The notes under the pieces: generated by a model
What the model saw: only the letters and a program-made list of their open reading frames with translations
Told to the model about the DNA's origin: nothing
The model's database searches: none
Shown here: positions 10,456 through 21,060 of the stretch, one piece after another
Numbering within the stretch: the first letter of the stretch is position 1
Layout: every line of letters begins with the position of its first letter
Made by a program: the position numbers and the translations under genes
Assembly (NCBI RefSeq): GCF_002878395.1
Contig: NC_061120.1
Location: 116,052,705-116,116,704, forward strand
Direction of reading: 5' to 3'
DNA from: Capsicum annuum
Lineage: Eukaryota; Streptophyta; Magnoliopsida; Solanales; Solanaceae
Length of the DNA: 64,000 nt

Positions 10456-10623
10456 ATGATAGATAATCTTAAAGTCTTAATCTTATATATACTTAGAGAT
10501 ATAGAAATTATAGATATTAAAAAAATAATATTAGAAAAAGTACTAGACTACGAAATTGAAACCATAGATTAGATAGCACAGTTATACCTAGATAATTACC
10601 CAGAAGGATATTATTCAGATTAA
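10456..10623 (+). pseudogene. Small EPRV gene A2 (second copy of duplicated module), one stop
   Basis: ATG 10456 directly follows the stop of B1. The frame carries TAG at 10570-10572 and ends with TAA 10621-10623, about 55 codons. The first 30 residues repeat A1 with conservative changes (Ile/Val, Lys/Arg, Asp kept), and the tail is again Tyr/Pro-rich (LYLDNYPEGYY). Conserved hydrophobic positions in both copies suggest the protein was under selection in the free virus. No function is recognised. Confidence 0.45.
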
Positions 10624-10626
10624 GAG

Positions 10627-10929
10627 ATGTTAGAATATATTAGAAAAACTAGAGAAAATCAAGATAATTTAAATAATGAAATTAGTTATAAAAACAGAAT
10701 TAGAAAAATAATGGAGAACCTAAAAGAAAAATTAATATGGATAGAAGAAACCTTAAAAAATTTAGAAAAAAGTACATGTGATAGTTTATATAATTTAAAA
10801 AACTCACTACGAGAAGAACAACACAAGATAATAAATAACATTGAAAATCTAGAATTAGATATACATTACAGTATAATTAGGATAAATTATTATATAGAAA
10901 TCTGTAATTCTACAATTACTACAGGATAA
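10627..10929 (+). CDS. Small EPRV gene B2, long coiled coil
   Basis: ATG 10627 lies four bases after the A2 stop and in the same frame, so A2 and B2 could also be one fused reading frame split by the TAA. The 100-residue product is a heptad-rich coiled coil (NRIRKIMENLKEKLIWIEETLKNLEK), ending in a hydrophobic Ile/Tyr segment. It resembles in style the small coiled-coil ORFs (X2) upstream of the coat gene. It is fully open, which is notable beside the broken large genes. Confidence 0.5.
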   Translation: MLEYIRKTRENQDNLNNEISYKNRIRKIMENLKEKLIWIEETLKNLEKSTCDSLYNLKNSLREEQHKIINNIENLELDIHYSIIRINYYIEICNSTITTG

Positions 10930-11090
10930 AATAATAAACCATACAAATTAATGAATACATCTTACGAAAAGAATAATCATTAAAAGATGTTGAAATAAAA
11001 TTTAAGAAATATCCACGCACAAAGAAAAATAGATTCATTATACATATAATAGATCTATTTCATAAGTTAGTTATCCGCATAGATCCGCAC
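10930..11090 (+). other. Right end of the EPRV block
   Basis: A-rich, coding-like sequence without an intact frame; one frame gives DVEIKFKKYPRTKKNRF followed by a hydrophobic stretch up to about 11075. At about 11085-11100 (CCGCACCCCC) composition changes to that of ordinary retroelement DNA. This is taken as the right junction of the insert. Confidence 0.4.
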
Positions 11091-12584
11091 CCCCTACAAA
11101 TACCCATAGCATTGTTGATTTGGGATCACGTTATACACCATAGGGGAATTCTGTGTATCCATATGGATGGTTTTCCCATTTTGAGCTAAAATATAAGGCT
11201 AAGGCTTTGGTTGTTTTCATAGTTTAGCAAATTGTGTGTGGGGCTAATGTAAAATAAACAACCTCCTCCATCCAGAATTTTTCAAAGCAAAATCAAGGGA
11301 ATGGACGTGAATAATTTTGTAACAAAACTTTTTTTTATGGATCCATAAATTTTTGACTTGTGAATAGAAATAGATACTCCAAAATTGTCTCTAGTGTGAG
11401 GGACATTTGAGATCCCTTGGCGAGTTTTTTCATGACATGTGTGATGGGATCTTTGCATTTATCTCTTGTAAACTTGCGTTATCTAGAACTTGCCCCATTA
11501 GTCTTTTAAAGCTAATTTTGATTGTATTTGGTTGGAGAAATATTCTTAGGCCATATTTGTGATTTTGGAAGCCACTATATCCTAAAAAGCATATCCAAGC
11601 ATGAATGTAAATCTTAGTTACCCACTTTGAGCCTTTGAACCTTTCTTTGGCAATTACATTACAAGACGTGAACTATTCCTTTTATCCCTTTTTTGAAACA
11701 CACCCTCCTTGAACTTGAAAATACAATTTGAGGCTAAAATCCTAAGTTAGGTGCGGTAAAGGGTAATGGAAGTAAGTTCGGGTCCATGAAGTTGTAAGTG
11801 AAATGCCTAGTGGCCTTAGCATTGAAACCAAATGAATCAAAAAAAGAGAGGATCAGACTAAGGAATGAATTGACAAAAATTACCAAGAAAAAGGAATGAA
11901 AGAAAAGTGGTGAACAAAAGAAGCGAATTATAGGCATATGAAAAATGACAAAACAATGAAGAATGGCCCATAGTCAAAAGAAGGATTAAATAGTGTAATG
12001 TAGATGTTCAAGGAAGGGTGTATCCATGTTAGTCTCAAATGATATCCTACCCTAACCCGAATCTACATTACAAACATAGAAACCCTTTGGGATCTCCGAC
12101 CATTTACTTTCTTTGTAGTGGCAATGGAAAATAGAGGCAAGCCTATGTTATGACACTTGTTTCATAAAGATTTCTTTTGTGAGGGAGAGAATTTTTGCTC
12201 TTAAAATTCCTTATTGCATATTTGGTAGTTTGGTGAGTGGAATTATCTTTCTTGTAAGGTTGAAATATGAACATGTTGAGGTGGGTGATTGTGCCTCCTC
12301 TCGAACAATGAGGCAAATGGAGTATAGCTTAGTTGTGGTAAAACAGAAGCCACTTTTAGAGTATTAGTTCTTGTTTCTTGGTTTCTCTTTAAAGTCTTAT
12401 GCATCCTTAGATATTGTAATTTTATAATGAGGGGTGTAGTGAAACTAGCCTAGCACCTATGCAATGGGCTACCTGTGGTGATGACTTAAGTTGAGGTCAT
12501 TGTGATCTTTAAGTCATAAAGTTTAGGTATAGATGATTGTGTCTCATAGTAAGAGGTAGTGTTGCTTGAGGACAAGCAATATCT
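11091..12584 (+). mobile_element. Internal 3' non-coding region of an Athila/Tat-like LTR element
   Basis: No supportable gene. Short passages match in layout and wording the 3' region of element C (54430-54930): a 'CTACATTACAAAC...' passage at 12064 against 'CCACATTACAAGCC' at 54453, a 'TTTCTTTGTAGTG' passage (12109 against 54641), and 'TTGCTTGAGGACAAGCAAT...TTTAAGTTGGGG' (12562 against 54890). So this is the tail of an element of the same superfamily as C, running into the 3' LTR at 12597. The 5' part is missing or is the decayed region at 1-2520, with the virus between. Confidence 0.55.
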
Positions 12585-12596
12585 TTAAGTTGGGGA
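12585..12596 (+). promoter_or_regulatory. Polypurine tract of Athila/Tat-like element
   Basis: TTAAGTTGGGGA immediately before the LTR start; element C has TTTAAGTTGAGGGTG in the same position. It is the likely primer site for plus-strand DNA synthesis and shows that the LTR to its right is the 3' LTR of a plus-strand element. Confidence 0.6.
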
Positions 12597-14120
12597 TGTT
12601 GATGAGTGGTGATTTTACGACTCATTAGCACCCAATATTCGTGCACAATACTTGTTTTGAATGAATAAATCAAACATAATTGTGAATAAATGCACTAATA
12701 TCCACTCTCTATAGGCATAGAGTTGAGGGAATAGAAAGATCCAGATTGGAGCTTAAAATAATCAAAAAGGGAGCAAAATAGTGCAGCTGAAGACCTAGAG
12801 CAGGAAGTGGCCTCAGTTACCATAGTTGCAGTCTAGTAACCGCGGTTGTGGCAATCAAGCAGAAGTCAAGCAACCGCAATCGCAGAAAATAACTGCGATC
12901 GCAAATATGCAACCGTGGCTAGACCTGCGCGATCGCGGTTTAACAAAAAAAAGCAGCCCAAGGGCAAAATTAGAATTGCACGTGGCTGATCCCAATTTTG
13001 ACAAAAAGACTCAAACCCTAGCATCATAAATCATATTCCACCTTCCCTAATTTTAGGTCTAGCTCTTGAGTTCATAGCCTCCATACTTAGAGAAGAAAAT
13101 ATTGTATAAATTTTGGGTGAAGAATACATTGGAGACTTTTTAAGTGGAGGATTAGCTCACTTTTATCGTTGATTTGTAGGAGTGCCAAGTTTGAAGTAAC
13201 ATTAACTTAATATTTAACAAGTCATTTCAGTGGAGATTCTTGGTATATCTATGCTTATTTATCTTATGTGTAGCTAGATCTCCTTCTTGGGTTATGTGTG
13301 AATAGGGGCTAATAATGTATGTGGTTTGTTATTGTTACCTTCTATTTGATAGTAAATGTTGATGGATTTTACCATTTCTATTCTAACTTGGGTGAGATTT
13401 AAGGGTGAAATACTCAAATACTCATATGGGTTTGATCGGTGAAAGCTCCAAACTCTAGAAAGCTCAAGGTAATCTTTGAAAGAACGGTTTTGGGTGAATT
13501 TTAGGAATATATATCATCCTTGAAATAGGGATGTGGAGACCAAAGCAATGGTAGACAATATGTGTGTAGTTGGATAATCTATCACTATCTTAGAAATAAG
13601 GGTGGTTATGAAGTTGACTATACCATGGGCATTATCCTAGAAATAGGGATGCCTAGATTGAGGTTGTGGTTACCAATTGTTAAAAACAGCCATTAGGTAT
13701 TTGAAAGAATCAATAGGTGAAAGTTTGGTGTTTTATTGAAAGACTAGCATCAAAATTTATTACCAAACCTACCCACAGTTGATCTACTAATAATGAAGTT
13801 AACCATTAGTATCCACATATCACTTCCCTTAGTAACAAATGATCCCAAGATCCGTGCATAATTGTTTAAACTTTAATTATTCGTAACCCCGAATTTATAC
13901 TAGAAAACCCCAAAAAGAAACATTAGTGTAGACACTTGTATCACCCATTTTTTATATTTTGGTACTATTGGTTTGAATTTAACTTGTATCTATTATTCTA
14001 AATTAATTTTATGACCACACACATTGTTCCTCGTGGATTTGACCCCAGCTCCAAAGTTGGGTAAGTATATTGACGAAGAATGCATTGCACTTAAATTGAT
14101 GTGTAAGTTGAGCATTATCA
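12597..14120 (+). repeat. 3' LTR of Athila/Tat-like element (about 1.5 kb)
   Basis: Starts TGTTGATGAGTGGTG after the polypurine tract and ends AGTTGAGCATTATCA at 14120, the same ending style as the LTRs of element C (TTGAGCGTTATCA), so limits are fairly firm. The U3 holds a patch of GCGATCGC, ACCGCGGTT and CGATCGCGG words at about 12825-12945, upstream of the leader. It has no coding capacity. Its partner 5' LTR is not present intact in the window. Confidence 0.65.
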
Positions 14121-14158
14121 CTATCCTTCGAAGAGAATACTTGTTCTAGACTGTTACC

Positions 14159-14920
14159 TTATTCAATAGTCAATGCACATCCAAAGGGAACCATCCTTCT
14201 TGAATTTGAATAACACAGTGCACCCCATGGGGATACATTAGGACGAATAAATCCCTCATCCAAAAGATCCTTAAGTTGCTCTTTGAGTTCCCTCAACTCA
14301 GCCGGAGCCATTCTATAAGGAGGAATAGATATTGAATAAGTGTTCAAAACAAAATAAATGGCAAACTCTGTATCTCTATCTGGAGGAACACCAGGATGAT
14401 CATTTGGAAAGACCTTAGGAAACTTACTTGCCACTAAAACTGAATGAAAAAAAGGACCTTTCGAGTTAGAATCTTTAACCCGAACAAAGTGATAAAGACA
14501 CCCTTTGGAGATTAGTATGTGAGTTCTAAGATAAGAAATAAAACATTCCCTAGGACCTAGTGAACCACCTTCCCACTCTATAATGGGTTCAACAGGGAAC
14601 CTAAAGGAAACCTTACAAGTCCGACAATCTAAGGAAGCGTAACAAGAGTGTAACCTATCTATAGCCAGAATAACATATAAATCCACCATATCAAGTTCAA
14701 ATAAATCCACCAAAGTCTCCCTTTTACCAACAGATACCACACACCCCCTATAGACTCTCTTAGCAATAATCGAATCACCTATCGGGGTAGAAATAGAAAA
14801 TGGATCCAAGATAACCTTAGGGCGAAAATTAAAACACACAGCCACAAATAAGGTCACACAAGAAAGAGTGGACCTCATATCAAGGAGACAATACACATCA
14901 TGAGAAAACAGTTGTATCAT
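14159..14920 (-). pseudogene. Element E pol: protease tail and start of reverse transcriptase
   Basis: A 253-residue open frame on the minus strand. The first 165 residues are the C-terminal protease region typical of chromoviruses, with VDLYVILAIDRLHSCYASLDCR (normally ...GMDWL...; here the Met-Asp-Trp is altered), then the linker FRFPVEPIIEWEGG. It then enters RT with FPNDHPGVPPDRD, the conserved IPPYRMAPAELRELKEQLKDLLDEGFIRP block and SPWGA, ending after a frameshift-like change before the catalytic YxDD. It is truncated: no YxDD motif. Confidence 0.75.
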
Positions 14921-14989
14921 ACCAGTAATGACATCAGGCGATGCCTAAAACTCCTGTCGAGATGCAAGAGCATATAAACTATACTGACT

Positions 14990-16058
14990 AGTGTCGATAC
15001 TAGAAATAGGGGAAGATACCGAAGTAGCACCACTAGGTAAAGGAGCAGAAGACGAAGCAACTGGATCTTTGACCGCTCCTAAAGCACCCTTGCCAATAGG
15101 ATAGTTTCTAAGCACATTCCCTAGATAACGACATTTAAAACATTTATCCCTCTCTTTATTGCAAAATCCCTAATAAAGACTACCACAAAATCGACAATGA
15201 GGGCATGAAGAAGAAGACTGAGCCTTGCTCTCTTAATATTCGGCACCCTGTACTCGAAAATTATCACCACCCAGCACCCGACTATTTAGAGTAAAGGGGA
15301 CTAGGAGTAGAGAGGGAACCAAAGCTTCCCCACTTTTTATTTTTCCATTTATCGCCATCTCAACCACCCTGCTGCTGAGCGATACCCTACTCAGAGAACC
15401 TGCTCCTCTTACCCTACCTTTCCCTAAACTCTGCCCGTTTCCTATTTTCTTTCTTTACCTGCTGCATGTGGACAACCAACCTCCAAATATCCATATCCTT
15501 AATCAGCAAAGTAGTCTTGCTTTTAAGGATCGAATCCCAAGATAGCCCAAAAGTGAACTTTCTCATCCTTGCCCTTATATTTGACACCAAGTTCGAAGCA
15601 TACCTTGGCAGCTGATGAAATTTCTAGTCATACTCCTTGACAAATATTTCTCCTTGCTTAAGATTCATAAACTGCTCCATCTTTGCTTCCTTCAACTCTT
15701 AAGGAAAAAAGCAATCTAGAAAAGTATTTGAAAAAGTATCCCATAAGGACAACTCCTCAACATCACCTATATCCCTATCCCACTCCTCATAATATTAGTA
15801 CGCTACATCCTTAGGCTGATAAGCTACAAGAGTCACCCCTTCCACATTCGTGGCCTGTATCACTCAGAAGATTTTCTCTATTTCATCTAAGAAACCCTGA
15901 AGATCCTCCTCTACCTTTACATTAATAAAAGTAGGAGGATTCATCTTCATAAGCTGGCCAACCCTTGTGGCCTCAGTAGATGAAACATTAAATGCATCTC
16001 GCTCAGCCTAAGCAGTAACCATCTGAGCAATAGTATGAATTGATTAACTATTCTCCAT
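14990..16058 (-). pseudogene. Element E gag
   Basis: The likely start is ATG at 16058 (reading MEN then a stop, SIHTIAQMV), followed by the chromovirus gag landmarks MNPPTFI...DLQGFLDEMEKI, then a helical region with MEQFMNLKQGEIFVKEY (about 15640-15690), and a zinc-knuckle remnant KCFKCRYLGN (about 15112-15150), in which the final Cys is Tyr. Many stops interrupt it. Gag would form the virus-like particle. Confidence 0.6.
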
Positions 16059-16403
16059 CTCACCCTTTAGAGGACTAATAGCAACTGGTGGAACTCAAAA
16101 AATATCAAGGACTGGACCCCTAGATCAAGAATGGTTCCCCTGTGTCCCTTCAATATTTTCCCCAGATAGGACAAAAGAGTTTTCTTGCATTCAAGATCAT
16201 CAAGGCATGATTTGAAAAGTGAATAAACAAGGATTAAAGAAAATTTCAGGACAGACTCCAAGCTTGAAAATAGAATACCAAGAAAGTGAAACATTCCTAA
16301 ATGCTTTATAGACTTTTACTTATGAGTGTGGCACGCTACACAACATTAAAAGAAACTCTACTAGACATGGCTTTGTGGACTCCCAAATGACCATGAACCT
16401 AAA

Positions 16404-16416
16404 GCTCTGATACTAA
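16404..16416 (-). promoter_or_regulatory. Primer binding site of element E (initiator Met-tRNA)
   Basis: Read on the minus strand the bases are TTAGTATCAGAGC, one change from the plant Met-tRNA primer site TGGTATCAGAGC in its core. It sits two bases inside the LTR at 16419, as expected for the 5' side of a minus-strand element. Confidence 0.65.
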
Positions 16417-16418
16417 CT

Positions 16419-18917
16419 TGACATGACCTAAACTAGGGCGTTATCATAATGGGCATCCCAAGTCTAACCAGGACAGGAGACCACCCCTGTTACCTAACCC
16501 AAACAACCAAAACATATCCTGAGTCAAAGGAATTCCGAACTTATAAAAGATAGCATTATTGTAAAATCTAAGACTTGGGGATAAGTCTATGATTGTGACC
16601 ACCCAAACGAGCCCAACTGTCTAATACCAACCCATAACCAATACCAAACCAGACCATAATCCAGAACTATAACCCTATTAGTTTCATAATAATTATATAT
16701 AATCCCCTAATAAAAAAGGGTAGAATAGTGAGAAATTTAGTCCAACGGTAGCAGCCTGAATGTCAGAGCCAATACTAAGGCTGACACCAATATGGATCCT
16801 ACCCATACTAACCCATAGTAGTTTCACAAAAGCCTCTAACAAAAAAAACCAATAACCAGTTGGGACATGCCCCCAACCATAGCCAAAAACAATATCCATA
16901 AATTAAGCAAAGTATATGAAAATATTCATAACATGAAATGGAGCCTTATGGAAAGATGAAATCTCATCACTTCAATCCAAAATCTAATCTTGAAATTTGA
17001 TCACTATGTAGAAGCAGTAGATTGGTCGATTCCTACATCGCATGGGGATACAGCCGCTCGAAGATGAATTAATGGGTGAATGCTGGCATGAACTCAGGGT
17101 AAGGATAAGATAATGTCATCCATTAAAACCAAGTAAATCAACCATATGCATAAAAACAATACACATATATATAACCATATCAGGAAAGGGAACCGGATTT
17201 AGAATGCATTTAAAACCATTAACCAAGGTCTATTTGGGTGTAGTGTAACCCCTTAAATAGGACTCGATGAATGTAGCCACATGAACTAGAGATACCATAA
17301 AAGTAGGGGATTTTGAAGTGCCTTTAGCTCTCCATAATACATATATGCGGTGTACTTAGAGGATTCCTGTGTACCTCATAGTATCATAAATAGTCTCCAT
17401 GACCAACCTCTTATGTTGGTAAACATGAGTTTCTAGTGTTCGTTCATTGAACTCTCACCTTCACAGTTAGCTATGACACCCCGCCATTATTACCCAATTG
17501 AAACTGTTTCCAACTAACGAATCTATTATTCCATTTATTATTAACTAAGGCTATTAATAGTGGTATTATCATACCAACTATAACTTGCAAGTATTTTCCT
17601 TAGCCAACCTTTTAAGTTAAAGGGATTCCCGTTTACCCATTTACCAAGTTAATTTGGGTAAATCCTATGTATCTTACAAGTGTTTCATTATGTTTGCTTG
17701 GGAGAGTCCCATGTACCCCATAAGTTGTCCATTAATATGTTTCCTTAGGGGATTCTATTGTACACCATAAAGATATTCAATTAACCATAACCATGACCAC
17801 CAAACCATTTAAAACCATTTAGGGTTCCATTACCAAGTTCAAACTATGCAATATTTCCAGTAAAAATCCAATAATATAGTAAACACATTATCATAGGCAT
17901 TTTATCAAACATGTTGGGGCAAAGTATTTCCAAAACCTAAACCAATTACCAAGTAACCATTCCCATGCAATAATTATCCAAAACCACTATTAAACATGTA
18001 AAAATATAACTAAAACATGGGAAAACCATAACCAAGAATTTATAACTAAAACCCCAACACATATTTGAAAATGCCAAAATTATACAATAAATCATACCAT
18101 GAAAACATTGTATAAAATCATGCCTTTAGTTAGAACTAAAAATAAAGGAATAGTACATGCCATAATTGGTAAAATAATGGAGATAAATCACAAACCCAAG
18201 ATCCAAATTTATCCTAAAGACAAAAGCCTAGCTTCCTTTGCCCAAAAACTTTAGAGAGAGTTAGAGAGTGTTTTCTAGGTGTTAATGAATAGAATAATAG
18301 GGAAAATAGCCTCCTAAGTGAGTTAAAAATCATAGGGCCTTATTAGGTTAAGTGGGGAAATTTCCAAATTGCCCTCACTTAAACTATATAAGATCCCGTC
18401 TAGGGGTATGACTAACCATACCAGTTATACCCTCTAATACAAGTGGTACCCACCACTCGTACCATAGGCTTCCCCTTTGGACCCAAGAATGTCCAAGGTA
18501 TGACTCACCCAAACCAAGTTGTACCTAAGTATACTAGTATCCGTGATCCATACCCTTGGCAGAATAGAATCATAAGAGGTCTAAACACTGTCCACCATAC
18601 GAATCCATGGCACGACTCTTAACTTAGCTTACAACTCATGGTGAGCCACTAGTACTTAGATCTAACTTAATTTTCCAAGTCTAAGATTAAGTGAATATAA
18701 AACCCAAACCAAATGATATGTATCCGCAATACAACTCATACCACCAAGTCGTATCCATTACAGGAACCAAATTCAACCTACCATCCTACATTGGTCGACA
18801 TACGACCAACCCATACCAATAATAACCCAGTGTACAACTCGTTTCCCCTACTCGTAACTTGTCTAGAAACCAAAAATTAAAGATATTTTCTAAAGTTCAA
18901 TAACCCAGGGTGTTATA
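16419..18917 (-). repeat. 5' LTR of element E (about 2.5 kb)
   Basis: On the plus strand it runs from TGACATGACC, next to the primer site, to GGGTGTTATA, which is the complement of an LTR start TGTAACACCC with one C-to-T change. U3 lies at the right-hand side and contains a patch of GTAC/ACTCGTACC/TATGACTC words at about 18395-18860. No gene is present. The short hydrophobic ORFs within are chance frames. Confidence 0.65.
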
Positions 18918-20164
18918 TTTATAGTAGTTGACTATATGTTTTATTTCCCTCTTTCATCCTATTTTTGTATGAAAATCCTAATTATCCTCAAGCAAGTGTT
19001 GTCAGAGAATTGGTTTTATAGTACATAGTACAAAGGAAAAGAAACCAATAATTTCCATTGAAGGTGTTTTTCCTCTAGGTTTGTGGGCTTTTTGAGATGG
19101 TTAATTTGATTAGGAGGTCATGATTTCATGCCGTGGAAACAACCTCTTACAAAAATGTAAGGTACAATTTCATACAATAGACCTCTGTGGTTTGGTACTT
19201 TCTAGATCCTACCCATAGGGGTGTTTTAGGGCACTGGGTTGCCCATATATAAGGATAATTGAAAGTAAGACTAATTTTACAGTTTCTTCAAAATAGATAG
19301 GAAGAATTAAAAAATTTGTTAGGTTATAGAGGTCAAATTTGTTAGTTATGCTACAATCCGTGCTCAAAATAGTAACCAAACAAGAGAAGGTAAGTGGTTT
19401 TGAAAAATTCTAGAAAGATGGTTTGCAAATGAATTTCTAAGTATGAAACTAAGTTCTTGTTAATTTCTGATTGTATTATCATGAGCCTTAACATACATCT
19501 TCTAATGTAAATTTACCATCGACATCGATGCCGATGACATAGTATCTTTAGTGTTCGATAATGATGCTGATGACATAGTATCTTTAGTGTTCGATAATGA
19601 TCTCTCTTTTTCCCCTTTCTATCTCTCTCTCTTTCTTTTCCTTGCTTTTTTTCTTCTCTTTTTTTGTTTTTGGTTTCTCTTCACATCCTATATCGGTGTG
19701 CTTATTCCATTGCTGATTCTCCAACAATGATAAGTAGGAGATACCAGTCACCAGTGTGTGTAAAAAAAGAAGAAAAAAGATTTGTCAATGGGTCTCAGGT
19801 TGGGTGTTCTGACGAACTCCGATGGGCTTACCGGTGGGTATAGAAAAGTAGGTCCTTTCTCTAAACTCCACAAACTACAGACCAAATTTTGTCTGACAAC
19901 TGATCGACGAAGCTCTAGGGAAGATATTCGGCTGACCAATTTCTTCACCAACCTTTTCCAAAATTTAATAAAGTAGGCAAAAGAAGAGTAATTCATCTCT
20001 ATGCATATCCTGGTGACTTCTAACCTTTCATCTTTATTCTATTTCATTATTTTTTGTCTCTAATCTCTTGTACCTTACTTAAGACTGCCATTTTATTATT
20101 TGTTGTTTAGGGTATTTGGCCTTATAGTGTGCTTTGTGTATGCCTATTATCTTCTTTTTTAATT
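18918..20164. other. Unclassified intergenic sequence with short repeats
   Basis: No convincing gene. It contains the 36-bp tandem duplication at 19527-19598 and a pyrimidine-rich tract at about 19600-19680. Two overlapping short frames on opposite strands at 19748-19996 are chance: neither shows a domain. A small ORF fragment may start the LINE at the right edge. Confidence 0.3.
19527..19598. repeat. Two-copy 36-bp tandem duplication
   Basis: The unit GATGCCGATGACATAGTATC... at 19527-19562 is repeated at 19563-19598 with one C/T difference, so it is recent compared with its surroundings. It encodes nothing evident. Confidence 0.9.
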
Positions 20165-20339
20165 TTATTTTAGGTAATGGATTTGGTGGTTGATGGTAGG
20201 CGAGGGTCATATCATAGAAGGTTAAGGGTAGGGGTGAGGGTGAAGTGGGGGTAGGGTCTGGTGTTGGGTTAGGTTTAGGTTATAAGAGAGGGGTAGAGGT
20301 AGTAAGTATGAGGCGAGAGCCAATAGATTAAGGGTAGGG

Positions 20340-21060
20340 TCTTGGAAAATAGGGACCCTATAGGGTAAGTCTATAGAGCTCATGAAGATTCTTAGAAAGG
20401 AGGGATCAATATTGTATATGTTCAGTAGACCAAATGGGTAGGTTCTAAGGATAGGGATATGGATGGGTATAAGTTGTGGTACTCAGGAAGAGAGAGGCAT
20501 ATAAATAAGGTAGGTATTCTAGTAGATTATGATCTTAGAGGGTAGTAGTAGAGGTTTAGATGATCAGCGATAGGGTTAGGACTATTAAGTTGGTCATTAA
20601 AGGGTTTACTCTGAATATTTATAGAACTTATGTGCCATATGTGGGCTTCAATTAGGAGGAGAAGAAGAGATTTTAGGAGGTTTTGAATGAGGTGGTGAGA
20701 GATATACCTAGTTTTGAGACAATTTTTATTAAGGGGATTTTAATGGGCACATCGGGTTAGTACCTAGTAGATATGAAGATGAACATAGAGGCTTTGGTTT
20801 TAGGGATAGGAAGTTAGATAGAGTTGCACATTTTGATTTTGTGAGTGCCTTTGAGTTAGAGGTAGTGAAATCGAGTTTCACATAGAAGGAGGACTACCTA
20901 ATTACTTTTGAAGTACTATATCTAAGACTTAAATTGAAATTTCGCTACTTAGGAAGGGGGATAGAATGATGTGTAAGGACTGTAAGGCAATTCTAGTGAG
21001 AATCTCTTGACCTAGCATAGCTTTTGGTGATGGACATAGATATCAATAACGAAAAGAAAA
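20340..21060 (+). pseudogene. LINE endonuclease domain remnant
   Basis: Fragments in several frames: WKIGTL...GKSIELMKILRK near 20350, a DRVRTIKLVIKGFTLNIYRTY stretch near 20570-20630, and the diagnostic GDFNGHIG block with RYEDEHRGFGFRDRKLDRV at about 20735-20825. GDFNGHxG is the metal/active-site motif of the APE-type endonuclease that nicks target DNA. The Asp and Asn of the motif are kept, but several stops and frameshifts make the gene dead. Confidence 0.7.

Larger units (their letters stand above)
2520..11090 (+). mobile_element. Endogenous pararetrovirus (Caulimoviridae), near-complete, solendovirus/cavemovirus-like order
   Basis: An 8.5-kb block of strongly A-rich plus strand holds, in order: small ORFs, coat protein with zinc knuckle, movement protein, retropepsin, reverse transcriptase, RNase H, a TAV-like ORF, a TATA-bearing intergenic region with leader, and more small ORFs. 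Coat before movement protein before RT, with a separate last ORF, is the order of cavemoviruses and solendoviruses; Tobacco vein clearing virus is the solanaceous example. There is no integrase and no LTR, as expected for a caulimovirid captured by illegitimate repair. All large genes carry stops or frameshifts, so it is a fossil copy. Left and right ends are judged by composition only. I saw no clear Met-tRNA primer binding site. The species or genus cannot be fixed without a search. Confidence 0.85.
14121..16418 (-). mobile_element. Element E: internal part of a truncated chromovirus (Ty3/gypsy, Tekay/Del-like)
   Basis: Minus-strand gag, protease and the start of RT lie between the Athila-like LTR (ending 14120) and E's own 5' LTR (16419-18917). 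RT is cut off at about 14155 after its first 50 residues, close to the LTR end, as if the Athila-like element had inserted into E or the two were joined by deletion. RNase H, integrase and the 3' LTR of E are absent from the window. Confidence 0.75.

Noticed and set aside
12826..13029. 67-residue frame in the Athila-like LTR
   Set aside because: It is the translated GCGATCGC word patch; no protein feature.
19748..19996. Pair of overlapping frames on opposite strands
   Set aside because: No domain, no promoter and no exon-like structure; probably chance.
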